The notes below the pieces were generated by a model. That model did no database searches. It saw only the letters and a list, made by a program, of their open reading frames with translations, and was not told the DNA's origin. DNA of 64,000 nucleotides from Spirochaetaceae bacterium (lineage in GTDB: Bacteria; Spirochaetota; Spirochaetia; SZUA-6; Bin103), in contig JAPPKD010000160.1 in NCBI GenBank assembly GCA_028820215.1, positions 62,001-126,000 on the forward strand. The letters are read 5' to 3'. The translations under genes and the position numbers were made by a program. Each line of letters begins with the position of its first letter. The first letter of the stretch is position 1. Below, one piece after another: positions 33,611 to 41,159 of the stretch.

Positions 33611-34606
33611 TCAGTCCCAGGTGAGGGAGCCGGCCGTCTGGTACTCGGTGACGCGGGTCTCGAAGAAGTTCTTTTCCTTGTTGAGGTCGATGGCGCCGGA
33701 CATCCACGGGAACGGGTTCTCGCGCTCGTACTGCCGGGGAAGGCCGATGCGCTCGACGCGGCGGTCGGCGATGTACTCGACGTAGGCGGCGAACTGGTCC
33801 GCGTTGATGCCCAGCAGGCCGCGCGGGCAGGCGTCGCGCGCGTAGGCGGCCTCCAGCTCCACGCCGCGCCGGATCAGGTCGATCAGCTCGTCCTGGAAGG
33901 CCGGCGTCCAGACGTCCGGGTACTCGGCCTTGATCGTGTTGATCAGGTCGGAGCCGAACGCCAGGTGCACGCTCTCGTCGCGCATGATGAACTCGAACTG
34001 CTCGCCGACGCCGACCATCTTGTTCTGCCGCTTGAGGGCCAGCATCATCGCGAACCCGGCGTAGAAGAAGATGCCCTCCATGATCACGTAGTAGCCGACC
34101 AGGTCGTGCAGCAGGTCGCGCACACCCTGCCCGGTGGCGGTGGTGAAGCCGGGCGCGAAGATGGAGCGGGTCATCTCGATCACCATCGAGTCCTTGCGCT
34201 CGATCGACGGGATGGTCCGGTACATGGTGTAGATCTCGTCCGGATCCAGCCCCAGGCTGTCGCAGCAGTAGATGAAGGTGTCGGTGTGGATGGCCTCCTC
34301 GAACGCCTGCCGCAGCAGGTACTGGCGGCACTCCGGGTTGGTCACGTGCGTGTACACGGCCAGGACGATGTTGTTGGCGGTCAGCGACTCGGCGGTGGAG
34401 AAGAATCCGAGGTTCCAGAGGATGAGCCGCCGTTCGTCGTCGGAGAGCACGTCGGGCGCCTTCCACTGCTCGACGTCCTTCTGCATCGACACCTCTTCCG
34501 GGACCCAGTTGTTGGCGACCCCGGCCTTGTAGTAGCCGCGCGCCCATTGGTAGCTCAGGGGCAGGATCTTGTTGGGGTCGGTCGCGGTGTTGTTGATGAT
34601 GCCCAC
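33611..34606 (-). CDS. nrdB: Ribonucleotide reductase class I small subunit, class Ic-like (Phe at the radical position)
   Basis: This subunit makes the oxidant that starts ribonucleotide reduction in NrdA. From GTG 34606 (VGIINNTATDPNKILPL, the usual opening), the 331 residues give metal ligands E73, E104, H107, E177, E211 and H214. The position of the tyrosyl radical, four after H107, is F111 in EEAIHTDTF. All seven positions equal those of Chlamydia trachomatis R2c (E89, E120, H123, F127, E193, E227, H230) minus 16, including the first-ligand glutamate. A Mn/Fe cofactor in place of a tyrosyl radical is therefore expected. It follows nrdA on the minus strand after a hairpin. Confidence 0.93.
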   Translation of the reverse strand: MGIINNTATDPNKILPLSYQWARGYYKAGVANNWVPEEVSMQKDVEQWKAPDVLSDDERRLILWNLGFFSTAESLTANNIVLAVYTHVTNPECRQYLLRQAFEEAIHTDTFIYCCDSLGLDPDEIYTMYRTIPSIERKDSMVIEMTRSIFAPGFTTATGQGVRDLLHDLVGYYVIMEGIFFYAGFAMMLALKRQNKMVGVGEQFEFIMRDESVHLAFGSDLINTIKAEYPDVWTPAFQDELIDLIRRGVELEAAYARDACPRGLLGINADQFAAYVEYIADRRVERIGLPRQYERENPFPWMSGAIDLNKEKNFFETRVTEYQTAGSLTWD

Positions 34607-34632
34607 GGGCTGACAGTGTCCTGCGACGGAGT

Positions 34633-34666
34633 CTGTGGGATTGCCGCGCAGGCGGCAAGCCCACAG
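34633..34666 (-). promoter_or_regulatory. Intergenic hairpin between nrdA and nrdB
   Basis: CTGTGGG (34633-34639) pairs with CCCACAG (34660-34666) and TTGCCGC (34641-34647) with GCGGCAA (34652-34658), separated by one A/G mismatch, around a four-base loop. The helix lies 27 bases before the nrdB start on the minus strand. No T-run follows. It may protect the mRNA or adjust the ratio of the two subunits. Confidence 0.45.
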
Positions 34667-34725
34667 GCCCCGGAGCGAAAGGAGGGGCTGGGCCAGGACC
34701 GTCGCCTCCGGCGCCGGTCCTGGGG

Positions 34726-37551
34726 CTACTGGCAGGCCTCGCAGTCTTCGTCCAGGTTGCAGGCGGCGGCGTCCTGGCCGTTCTGCGGCTCGCTGTCCGC
34801 GGCCGGCTCGGCAGGCGCCGGCGTCCCGTTGGCGGGAGTCCCGTTGGCCGTCGCGCCGTTGGCGCGCTTCTGGGTGAAGCCGTACTGGCTGCCCAGGGTG
34901 GACTTCTCCACCTGGCTGGCGGCCAGCGTTCGCAGGTAGTAGGTGGTCTTCAGCCCCAGCTTCCAGGCGGTCTGGTAGATCTCGCTCAGCGCCTGCCCGG
35001 AGGTGCCGCGCATGAACACGTTGTGCGACTGGCTCTGGTCGATCCACTTGCTGCGCGCGGCGGTCATGCGCAGGCAGTGCAGGGGGGCGACCTCGAACGC
35101 GGTCCGGTACTTGGCGCGCAGCGGCGCCGGGATCGCGTGAAGCGCCTGCACGCTGCCGTCGTGGAACTTCAACTGCTCGAACATCTCCCGATCCCAGAGG
35201 CCGGCCTGCTTGAGGTCGCCCACCAGGTAGGGGTTGGCTACGGTGAACTCGCCGGAGATGTTCGACTTGACGTAGACGTTCTGGTAGATCGGCTCGATCG
35301 AAGGGAAGCAGCCGGAGATGGTGGAGATGGTCGCCGTCGGGGCGATCGCCATGGTGTTGGAGTTGCGCATGCCGTGCTCGCGCACGTGCCGGCGCACCGG
35401 CTCCCAGTCCAGCTCGCCGCCGCGCGCCACCTCGACCGGCAGGCCGCGCTCGGCCTCCAGCAGGTCCAGGGTGTCCTGCGGCAGCAGGCCGCGCTCCCAC
35501 TTGGAGCCGGCATAGCTGTCGTAGGGGCCGCGCTCGGCGGCCAGGCGCGAGGAGCCCAGGATGGCGCTGTGGGCGATCAGCTCCATGGAGCGGTCGGCGA
35601 ACGCGATCGCCTCGTCCGACTCGAACGGGATGTCCAGCTTGAACAGGGCGTCGGCGAACCCCATCACGCCCAGGCCCACCGGCCGGTGGCGGAGGTTCGA
35701 CGCGCGCGCCTCGGGCGTGGGGTAGAAGCAGACGTCGATCACGTTGTCGAGCATCCGCATCGCGGTCTCGACGGTGACGGCCAGCGACTCGGTCTGGAGC
35801 GCGCCGTCGACCACGTGCCTCTCCAGGTTGACGGATCCCAGGTTGCAGACCGCCGTCTCCTCCCGCGAGGTGTTGAGCGTGATCTCCGTGCACAGGTTGG
35901 AGCTGTGCACGACGCCGGCGTGGTCCTGCGGCGAGCGGATGTTCGACGGGTCCTTGAAGGTGATCCAGGGATGGCCGGTCTCGAACAGCATCGACAGCAT
36001 CTTGCGCCAGAGCTTCAGCGCGGAGACGGTGCGGGTCCGCGCAAGCAGCCCGGCGCGCGCCTTGCGCTCGTATTCCAGATATCGCTGCTCGAAGGCCTGC
36101 CCGTACAGGTCGTGCAGGTCCGGGGTCTCGTCCGGCGAGAACAGCGTCCACTCGGCGTCGTCGGCCACCCGCTTCATGAACAGGTCCGGGATCCAGTTGG
36201 CCGTGTTCATGTCGTGCGTGCGGCGGCGCTCGTCGCCGGTGTTGCGGCGCAGGTCGAGGAAATCCTCGATGTCCAGGTGCCAGGTCTCCAGGTAGGCGCA
36301 GGTGGCCCCCCGCCGCTTGCCGGAGCGGTTGATCGCCAAGGTCACGTCGCTGGCGATCTTCAGGAACGGGATCACGCCCTGGCTCTCCACGTTGGTGCTC
36401 TTGATGTGGGCGCCGGTGCCGCGGATGGACGACCAGTCGTTGCCGAGGCCGCCCGACCACTTGGAGAGCTGCGCGTTGTCAGCGAACGACTTGAAGATGT
36501 GCTCCAGGTCGTCCTCCACCGTGGTCAGGAAGCACGAGGAGAGCTGCGGGCGGGTGGTTCCGGAATGGAACAGCGTGGGCGTCGACGGCACGAAGCGCAG
36601 GGAGGAGATCGCCTGGTAGAAGGCCACGGCGCGCTCGTCGCGGTCCTCCTCCAGCACGGCCAGCCCCATAGCAACGCGCATCCAGAACGCCTGCGGCGTC
36701 TCCAGCAGCGCATCGCCGGCGCGGGCGAAGTAGCGCTCGTGCAGGGTCTGCACGCCCATGAAGTTGAGCAGGTCGTCGCGCGCGGTATCGAGCGATTCGG
36801 CCAGCCGGCCCAGGTTGAACTCCAGGAGGCGCTCGTCGTACAGACCCTGCTCGACGCCGCGGCGGATGCCGCGCACGAACGCCTGCCGGTAACCGTCCTC
36901 GTGGCTGCGGGCGACGCCGATCACCTCGCGGTAGATGCGGCGCAGGAACAGCCGCGCGGCCACCTTGGCGTAGGCGGGGTCGCGCTCGATGAACGAGGAT
37001 GCGGCCAGCAGCACGGCCCGGTCGATGTCGGCGGTGGAGATGCCGTCGAAGACGTTGCGCACCGTCTCGCGCGCGATCAGGTCGACGTCGATCTCGCCGC
37101 TACCGGACTGGTCGAAGCCGTGCGCGCACTCCTGGATAGCCTGCTGGATCTCCGAGATGTCGAACAGCACCGAGCGGCCGTCGCGCTTGACCACGGTGAG
37201 CTTGCCGAGCAGCGAGCGCTCGGCCACCTGTTCCTTGCGCTCCTCGCGCGCCTTCTGGTGCTCGGCGCGGTACAGGATGTAGCGCTTGGCGACCTCGTAC
37301 AGCCCGTGCTTGACCAGGTGCTTCTCGACGATGTCCTGGATGTTCTCGACGTTGGGAAACAGCTCGACGAAGCGGTCGTCGATCTCGGTCGTGACGTCCG
37401 TGAGCAGGTCGTGCAGCTTGCCGTTGCCCAGAACGGCGGTAATGTGTGGCTCTCCGGTCGCGCGCACCGCCTTGCTGATGGCGATGGCAATCCGCTCCCG
37501 GTCGAAGCCCACGACTTCGCCGGTGCGCTTGATGACCTTCAGTTCGGCCAT
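34726..37551 (-). CDS. nrdA: Ribonucleoside-diphosphate reductase large subunit with two ATP-cones
   Basis: NrdA reduces ribonucleotides to deoxyribonucleotides. The 941-residue chain starts with an ATP-cone (KVIKRTGEVVGFDRERIAIAI, 1-105) and a second one (LTVVKRDGRSVLFDISEIQ, 117-205), then the barrel with SSCFLTTVEDD, SNLCTEITLNT and CNLGSVNLERHV holding the active-site cysteines, and a C-terminal pair in CNLDEDCEACQ for re-reduction. Before the tail is a linker of repeated NGT/PANG. ATG 37551 begins the first cone. Tandem cones are also found in Chlamydia-type NrdA, in agreement with the class Ic-like partner. An operator-like palindrome lies about 75 bases upstream. Confidence 0.95.
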   Translation of the reverse strand: MAELKVIKRTGEVVGFDRERIAIAISKAVRATGEPHITAVLGNGKLHDLLTDVTTEIDDRFVELFPNVENIQDIVEKHLVKHGLYEVAKRYILYRAEHQKAREERKEQVAERSLLGKLTVVKRDGRSVLFDISEIQQAIQECAHGFDQSGSGEIDVDLIARETVRNVFDGISTADIDRAVLLAASSFIERDPAYAKVAARLFLRRIYREVIGVARSHEDGYRQAFVRGIRRGVEQGLYDERLLEFNLGRLAESLDTARDDLLNFMGVQTLHERYFARAGDALLETPQAFWMRVAMGLAVLEEDRDERAVAFYQAISSLRFVPSTPTLFHSGTTRPQLSSCFLTTVEDDLEHIFKSFADNAQLSKWSGGLGNDWSSIRGTGAHIKSTNVESQGVIPFLKIASDVTLAINRSGKRRGATCAYLETWHLDIEDFLDLRRNTGDERRRTHDMNTANWIPDLFMKRVADDAEWTLFSPDETPDLHDLYGQAFEQRYLEYERKARAGLLARTRTVSALKLWRKMLSMLFETGHPWITFKDPSNIRSPQDHAGVVHSSNLCTEITLNTSREETAVCNLGSVNLERHVVDGALQTESLAVTVETAMRMLDNVIDVCFYPTPEARASNLRHRPVGLGVMGFADALFKLDIPFESDEAIAFADRSMELIAHSAILGSSRLAAERGPYDSYAGSKWERGLLPQDTLDLLEAERGLPVEVARGGELDWEPVRRHVREHGMRNSNTMAIAPTATISTISGCFPSIEPIYQNVYVKSNISGEFTVANPYLVGDLKQAGLWDREMFEQLKFHDGSVQALHAIPAPLRAKYRTAFEVAPLHCLRMTAARSKWIDQSQSHNVFMRGTSGQALSEIYQTAWKLGLKTTYYLRTLAASQVEKSTLGSQYGFTQKRANGATANGTPANGTPAPAEPAADSEPQNGQDAAACNLDEDCEACQ

Positions 37552-37623
37552 GCCCCCCCCTGTCTCCTCTCGCCTGAGCCGCCATTCCGGAACTGGAACT
37601 TCGGCCCGCGAGAGATGGCCCGT

Positions 37624-37638
37624 CGTCATAGTATGACG
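37624..37638. promoter_or_regulatory. 15-bp palindrome upstream of nrdA
   Basis: CGTCATAGTATGACG is a perfect 7-1-7 inverted repeat, 73-87 bases before the nrdA start and within the 147-base gap after the MutY-like gene. It does not match the usual NrdR box that I know. A nucleotide-pool or stress regulator could bind it; this is inference. Confidence 0.4.
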
Positions 37639-37698
37639 CGCCTTGCGACGCTACCGAAGGCGATCAAGCGAGGCAAGCACCGGGCGAACCGAGCCGGT

Positions 37699-38535
37699 CT
37701 AGGGCTCCCTCCGACCGGTCGTCAGAGCGACCATGCGCCCGGTCATGTCGAGGAAGCCCTCGGCGGCCATCGCGTCCAGGTTGCGGCGCGCGCGGTCGCG
37801 GCCGGCGCGGTCGGTAGCGCCGATCGCGGCAGCCAACTCGTCGCGGTTCAGCGGGCCCCGTTCGGCCAGCACGCGCAGGATGAGCCCGCGCTGCTGGCGG
37901 TTGGAGCCGTCGAAGCGGCTCTGCCGCGTGTAGTGGGCGGAGCGGCGGTTGGGGTTGGGCCCGCCGCGCCCCAGGGCGGCGCCGTAGTCCATCAGCGCCT
38001 GGTACCAGGTGCGCGGGTCGGCGCGGTCGAGCGCCCGCTCCAGCACCGGCTCAAGCTCGCGGTCGCTGACTTGGTCGCGGCCCCCGAAGAGCTCGTGCAG
38101 GACGGCGCGGCGGATGTTCGTCTCAACGAACACGGCCGGCAACCCGAAGCCGAATGCCTGCACCGCCCCGGCGGTGGCCGGCCCGACGCCGGGCAGGGCG
38201 CGCAGATCCTCTTCGCCGCTGGGCACCTCGCCGCCGAAACGATTCGCGATCAACGCCGCGGCGCGGTGCAGGGCCACCGCGCGCCGGTTGTAGCCAAGGC
38301 CGCTCCACAGCGCCAGCACCTCGCCACGGTCGGCGGCGGCCAGCGAGCGCGCCTCGGGGAAACGCGCGACGAACGGCTCGTAGTGGCCGAGCACGCGCGC
38401 CGTCTGCGTCTGCTGTAGCATGAACTCCGAAACCAGGATCCGATACGGATCGCGCGTCTGCCGCCACGGAAACCGGCGCCCGTGGCGGCGGTAGTGGTCC
38501 AGGACGCGGCGGCGGAAGCGAACGATGTCAGACAC
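37699..38535 (-). CDS. MutY-like HhH-GPD DNA glycosylase lacking the iron-sulfur cluster
   Basis: The 278-residue protein has the adenine-glycosylase start RRFPWRQTRDPYRILVSEFMLQQTQTARV, with the catalytic glutamate in SEFMLQQTQ, and the helix-hairpin-helix ALPGVGPATAGAVQAFGFG. Where MutY has a C-terminal C-x6-C-x2-C-x5-C cluster loop, this protein has DYGAALGRGGPNPNRR and no cysteine at all. The usual D in LDGNVKR is replaced by E in VETNIRR. A winged-helix-like tail (RGLILRVLAERGPLNRDELAAAIG) stands in for the NUDIX domain. A clusterless A/G glycosylase subgroup is the best call. Its start overlaps the divergent YpdA-like gene by 11 bases. Confidence 0.75.
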   Translation of the reverse strand: MSDIVRFRRRVLDHYRRHGRRFPWRQTRDPYRILVSEFMLQQTQTARVLGHYEPFVARFPEARSLAAADRGEVLALWSGLGYNRRAVALHRAAALIANRFGGEVPSGEEDLRALPGVGPATAGAVQAFGFGLPAVFVETNIRRAVLHELFGGRDQVSDRELEPVLERALDRADPRTWYQALMDYGAALGRGGPNPNRRSAHYTRQSRFDGSNRQQRGLILRVLAERGPLNRDELAAAIGATDRAGRDRARRNLDAMAAEGFLDMTGRMVALTTGRREP

Positions 38536-39577
38536 GCACCATCACATTGGCGATCGAGGCGACGGCGGTCACGGTGCCCGTCGCGCCAGGCACGACCTGG
38601 TCATCATCGGCGCGGGCCCGGCCGGGCTGGCCTGCGCGATTCAAGCCGATGAGGCCGGCCTCGACTACGTGCTGCTGGAGAAGGGCTGCCTGGTCAACTC
38701 CATCTTCCACTTCCCGCGCAACATGGTGTTCTTCTCCTCGCCGGAGCGCTTGGAGCTGGCGCGGATGCCCTTCGCCTCGCTGGCGCGCAAGCCGTCGCGG
38801 GCCGAGACGGTCGAGTACTACCGGCGCGTGGCCGAGCGCTTCGCCGTGCGCGTGCGCCAGTACGAGCCGGTGGTCGCGCTGGAGCGGGACGAGGCCGGCA
38901 CCGGAGGATTCGTGGTCACGTCGGTGCGCGGCTCGCGGGCGCGGCGGTCGGCCGCGCGCGCGGTGGTCGTGGCCACCGGCTTCTTCGACTGGCCGCGGCG
39001 GCTGGGGGTCCCGGGCGAGGAGCTGCCCAAGGTCGTGCACCGCTTCGACGAGGGCCATCCCTACTACGACCGCGACGTGGCCGTCGTCGGCGGGCGCAGC
39101 GCCGCCGCGGAAGCGGCCCTGGAGCTGCAGCGGGCCGGCGCCCGCGTCACCCTCGTCCACCGTGGCGAGCGGATGCAGACGAAGTACTGGATCCTGCCGG
39201 AGCTGGAGAACCGCATCGCGCGCGGCGAGATCGGCTGGCTGCCGTCGACGACCGTCGAGCGCATCGACGAGGGGTCTGTGACCGTGCGCCGGAACGGCCG
39301 GTCGCAGGAGGTCGCCAACGACGCCGTGATCGTGCAGATCGGCTACCGTCCCGACCTGAGCCTGCTGGAAGGCGTCGGGGTCAGGCTCGAGGGCCCGGAC
39401 CGGAGGCCGCGCTACGACCCGGACACGTGCCAGACCGACGTGCCGGGCGTGTTCGTGTGCGGCTCGGTGTGCGCGGGCGACCGGGCCGGCAGCATCTTCA
39501 TCGAGACCGCGCGCTTCGACGGCGAGAAGATCGTCGGCGCCCTCACCGCTTCCGCGACGAGCGGCGTTACCAGATGA
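38525..39577 (+). CDS. YpdA-family NAD(P)-dependent disulfide reductase
   Basis: A 350-residue flavoprotein with the FAD-binding HDLVIIGAGPAGLACAIQAD and a second Rossmann motif VAVVGGRSAAAEAALELQ for NAD(P)H. NSIFHFPRNMVFFSSPERLE is characteristic of the YpdA/Bdr group, whose characterised members reduce bacillithiol disulfide and lack the C-x2-C of thioredoxin reductases; none is seen here. No bacillithiol biosynthesis gene is in the window, so the thiol substrate is open. The first 20 residues are a His/Gly/Arg-rich extension. The gene ends convergent with, and overlapping, a PIN toxin by 11 bases. Confidence 0.82.
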   Translation: MSDTHHHIGDRGDGGHGARRARHDLVIIGAGPAGLACAIQADEAGLDYVLLEKGCLVNSIFHFPRNMVFFSSPERLELARMPFASLARKPSRAETVEYYRRVAERFAVRVRQYEPVVALERDEAGTGGFVVTSVRGSRARRSAARAVVVATGFFDWPRRLGVPGEELPKVVHRFDEGHPYYDRDVAVVGGRSAAAEAALELQRAGARVTLVHRGERMQTKYWILPELENRIARGEIGWLPSTTVERIDEGSVTVRRNGRSQEVANDAVIVQIGYRPDLSLLEGVGVRLEGPDRRPRYDPDTCQTDVPGVFVCGSVCAGDRAGSIFIETARFDGEKIVGALTASATSGVTR

Positions 39578-39974
39578 TCTCCGCGTCCGGATAGTCCGAG
39601 AGGCGGCGGTCCTTGCTCACGACCGGGCAGCCGAGTTGCTGCGCGGTAGCGAGGATGAGCCGGTCTGCCGGATCGCCGTGAATGTCGGGGAGCTGCACGG
39701 AGCGGCGGGCGACGCCGTTGTCGACAGCGGCGAATCGCACGTAGGACAGGCGCTCCGCCCGGTGCAGAAATGCCTCCGGCGCGATGGCGAGTTGCAGGCG
39801 GCTTTTCTTCGTCAGCATGAACAGCTCCCACACGCTGATCGAGGAGACGTGCACGGCGAGATCGCGTCGCGCGTCATCGATCGCAACGCGGGCTGCCGCC
39901 GAGAGCTGTGACGGATCGCTCAGGTGCCAGATCCAGGCGTGTGTGTCCAGCAGGATCAATCGGCTGACTCCCAC
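39567..39974 (-). CDS. PIN-domain toxin (VapC-like) of a Phd-type module
   Basis: The 135-residue protein reads LLDTHAWIWHLSDPSQLS at its start, then SSISVWELFMLTKKSRLQL, and ends with DIHGDPADRLILATAQQLGCPVVSKD, which gives the acidic PIN active site (D, E, D, D). The GDPADRLI motif is typical of VapC toxins paired with Phd/YefM antitoxins. GTG 39974 overlaps the antitoxin end by 19 bases; a start a few codons later is possible. It should be an active ribonuclease. Confidence 0.85.
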   Translation of the reverse strand: MGVSRLILLDTHAWIWHLSDPSQLSAAARVAIDDARRDLAVHVSSISVWELFMLTKKSRLQLAIAPEAFLHRAERLSYVRFAAVDNGVARRSVQLPDIHGDPADRLILATAQQLGCPVVSKDRRLSDYPDAEIIW

Positions 39975-40183
39975 GGTTCTTCGACCGGCTCCAACGGATC
40001 GTCGTAGCGCAGCACCGATCCGCGCAGCGCCGCCAGATCGGCATCGTCGTCTTCGGTGATCGGCGTGATCTTGAGCACCGGCGTGCCGCGATCGGTGATG
40101 ACCAGCGTCTCGCGCCGCTCCTGGACCCTGCGGAAGTACTCGAACGCCCGAGGTTTGAACTGCGACTTGGAGAGGGTTGTCAT
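39956..40183 (-). CDS. Phd/YefM-type antitoxin of the PIN module
   Basis: From ATG 40183 the 75-residue product has SQFKPRAFEYFRRVQERRETLVITDRG, a Phd/YefM-like fold, and an acidic C-terminal half ending PLEPVEEPWESAD that would bind the PIN toxin. ATG 40201 would add six residues. An inverted repeat of GGACTAT lies directly upstream and could be its operator. The aldo/keto reductase gene ends only 5-23 bases upstream, so the promoter would have to lie within that end. Confidence 0.75.
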   Translation of the reverse strand: MTTLSKSQFKPRAFEYFRRVQERRETLVITDRGTPVLKITPITEDDDADLAALRGSVLRYDDPLEPVEEPWESAD

Positions 40184-40187
40184 AATC

Positions 40188-40223
40188 GGACTATGTACCA
40201 TGGTCCTATGACTTGTATAGTCC
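40188..40223. promoter_or_regulatory. Inverted repeat before the Phd/PIN module, candidate operator
   Basis: GGACTAT at 40188-40194 is exactly repeated in inverse as ATAGTCC at 40217-40223, with 22 bases between. It covers the antitoxin start region and the last codons of the aldo/keto reductase. Autoregulation by the antitoxin would fit, as in other Phd-type modules. Confidence 0.35.
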
Positions 40224-41159
40224 CGGCAACGGAGACGCCGCCAAGGTGCCGAGGCGGGCGGCATCGGCCGCTTCCAGCGCCGGCCAGGGGGTGAGCGTCT
40301 CGGCCACCTGCTGAGGATGGCGTGCCCCCAGGATGGCCGCGTGCACGCCCGACTGGGCGAGCAGCCAGGCCAGCGCCAGCCAGGCCAGCGGCCGGCCGCC
40401 GGCCGCCGCGCGTAGCCGCTCGCAGGCCCGCAGGTGCTCGGCGAGGCGCGGGTCGGTGAAGTCGCGATGGCCGCGCCGCCAGTCGTCGCCGGGCAGCCGC
40501 GCCACCCGCGCGCGGTCGAAGCCGTCGGCCAGCATGCCGCTGTGCAGCGGGCTTGCGGCCAGCACGGCGATGCCGCGGCGGCGGCAGTAGGGCAGGAGTT
40601 CGGCCTCCGCATCGCGCCGCAGGAGGTTGTACGGCACCTGCAGCGCCGCCACCGGGGCAATAGCGCGCAGCCGCTCCAGGTCGGCGATGCCGGCGTTGCA
40701 TACCCCGCAGGCGCCGACCAGGCCCTGCTCGCGCAGGCGGGCCAGCTCTTCCCATCCCTCCGCAAGCTGCTCGGGCGGGCGCGGGTGGTGGATCTGGTAC
40801 AGGTCGACGCGCTCGGCGCGCAGGCGCCTGAGGCTCTGCTTCAGCTCGGTGCGGACGCTCGCGGCGGTGAGTCGCGCGAACGGCCGCGCGCGCCGGCCCA
40901 CCCACGGCCAGCCGCACTTGGTGGCGATGCGCACGCCGCGTCCGCCGGGCCGCTCTGCCAAGGCGCGGCCGACCAGGTTCTCCGCGTGGCCGCGGCCGTA
41001 CAGCGGGGCGGTGTCCAGCCAGTCGACGCCGCGGTCCAGGGCGGCGTGGATGGTGGCCAGCGAGTCGGCGTCCGCCTGTGCCCCCCAGCCGCCCCGCCAG
41101 CCGGGACCGCCGATCGCCCAGGTGCCGAGGCCGACGCGACTGCCAACCGGCGCGGTCAT
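40206..41159 (-). CDS. Aldo/keto reductase
   Basis: An NADPH-dependent aldo/keto reductase of 317 residues. SRVGLGTWAIGGPGW is the usual opening; the catalytic tetrad appears as D and Y in WLDTAPLYGRGHAENLVGRAL, K in IATKCGWPW and H in LYQIHHPRP. LTAASVRTELKQSLRRLRAERVDLY and the C-terminal ILGARHPQQVAETL (cofactor loop) fit the group near YajO/TAS-like reductases. ATG 41159 overlaps the recD2 stop as ATGA. The physiological substrate is unknown. Confidence 0.88.
   Translation of the reverse strand: MTAPVGSRVGLGTWAIGGPGWRGGWGAQADADSLATIHAALDRGVDWLDTAPLYGRGHAENLVGRALAERPGGRGVRIATKCGWPWVGRRARPFARLTAASVRTELKQSLRRLRAERVDLYQIHHPRPPEQLAEGWEELARLREQGLVGACGVCNAGIADLERLRAIAPVAALQVPYNLLRRDAEAELLPYCRRRGIAVLAASPLHSGMLADGFDRARVARLPGDDWRRGHRDFTDPRLAEHLRACERLRAAAGGRPLAWLALAWLLAQSGVHAAILGARHPQQVAETLTPWPALEAADAARLGTLAASPLPGLYKS

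Noticed and set aside
35023..38418. Plus-strand open frame of 1131 codons opposite nrdA and the MutY-like gene
   Set aside because: The composition is that of an antisense frame and the minus-strand genes explain the region fully.
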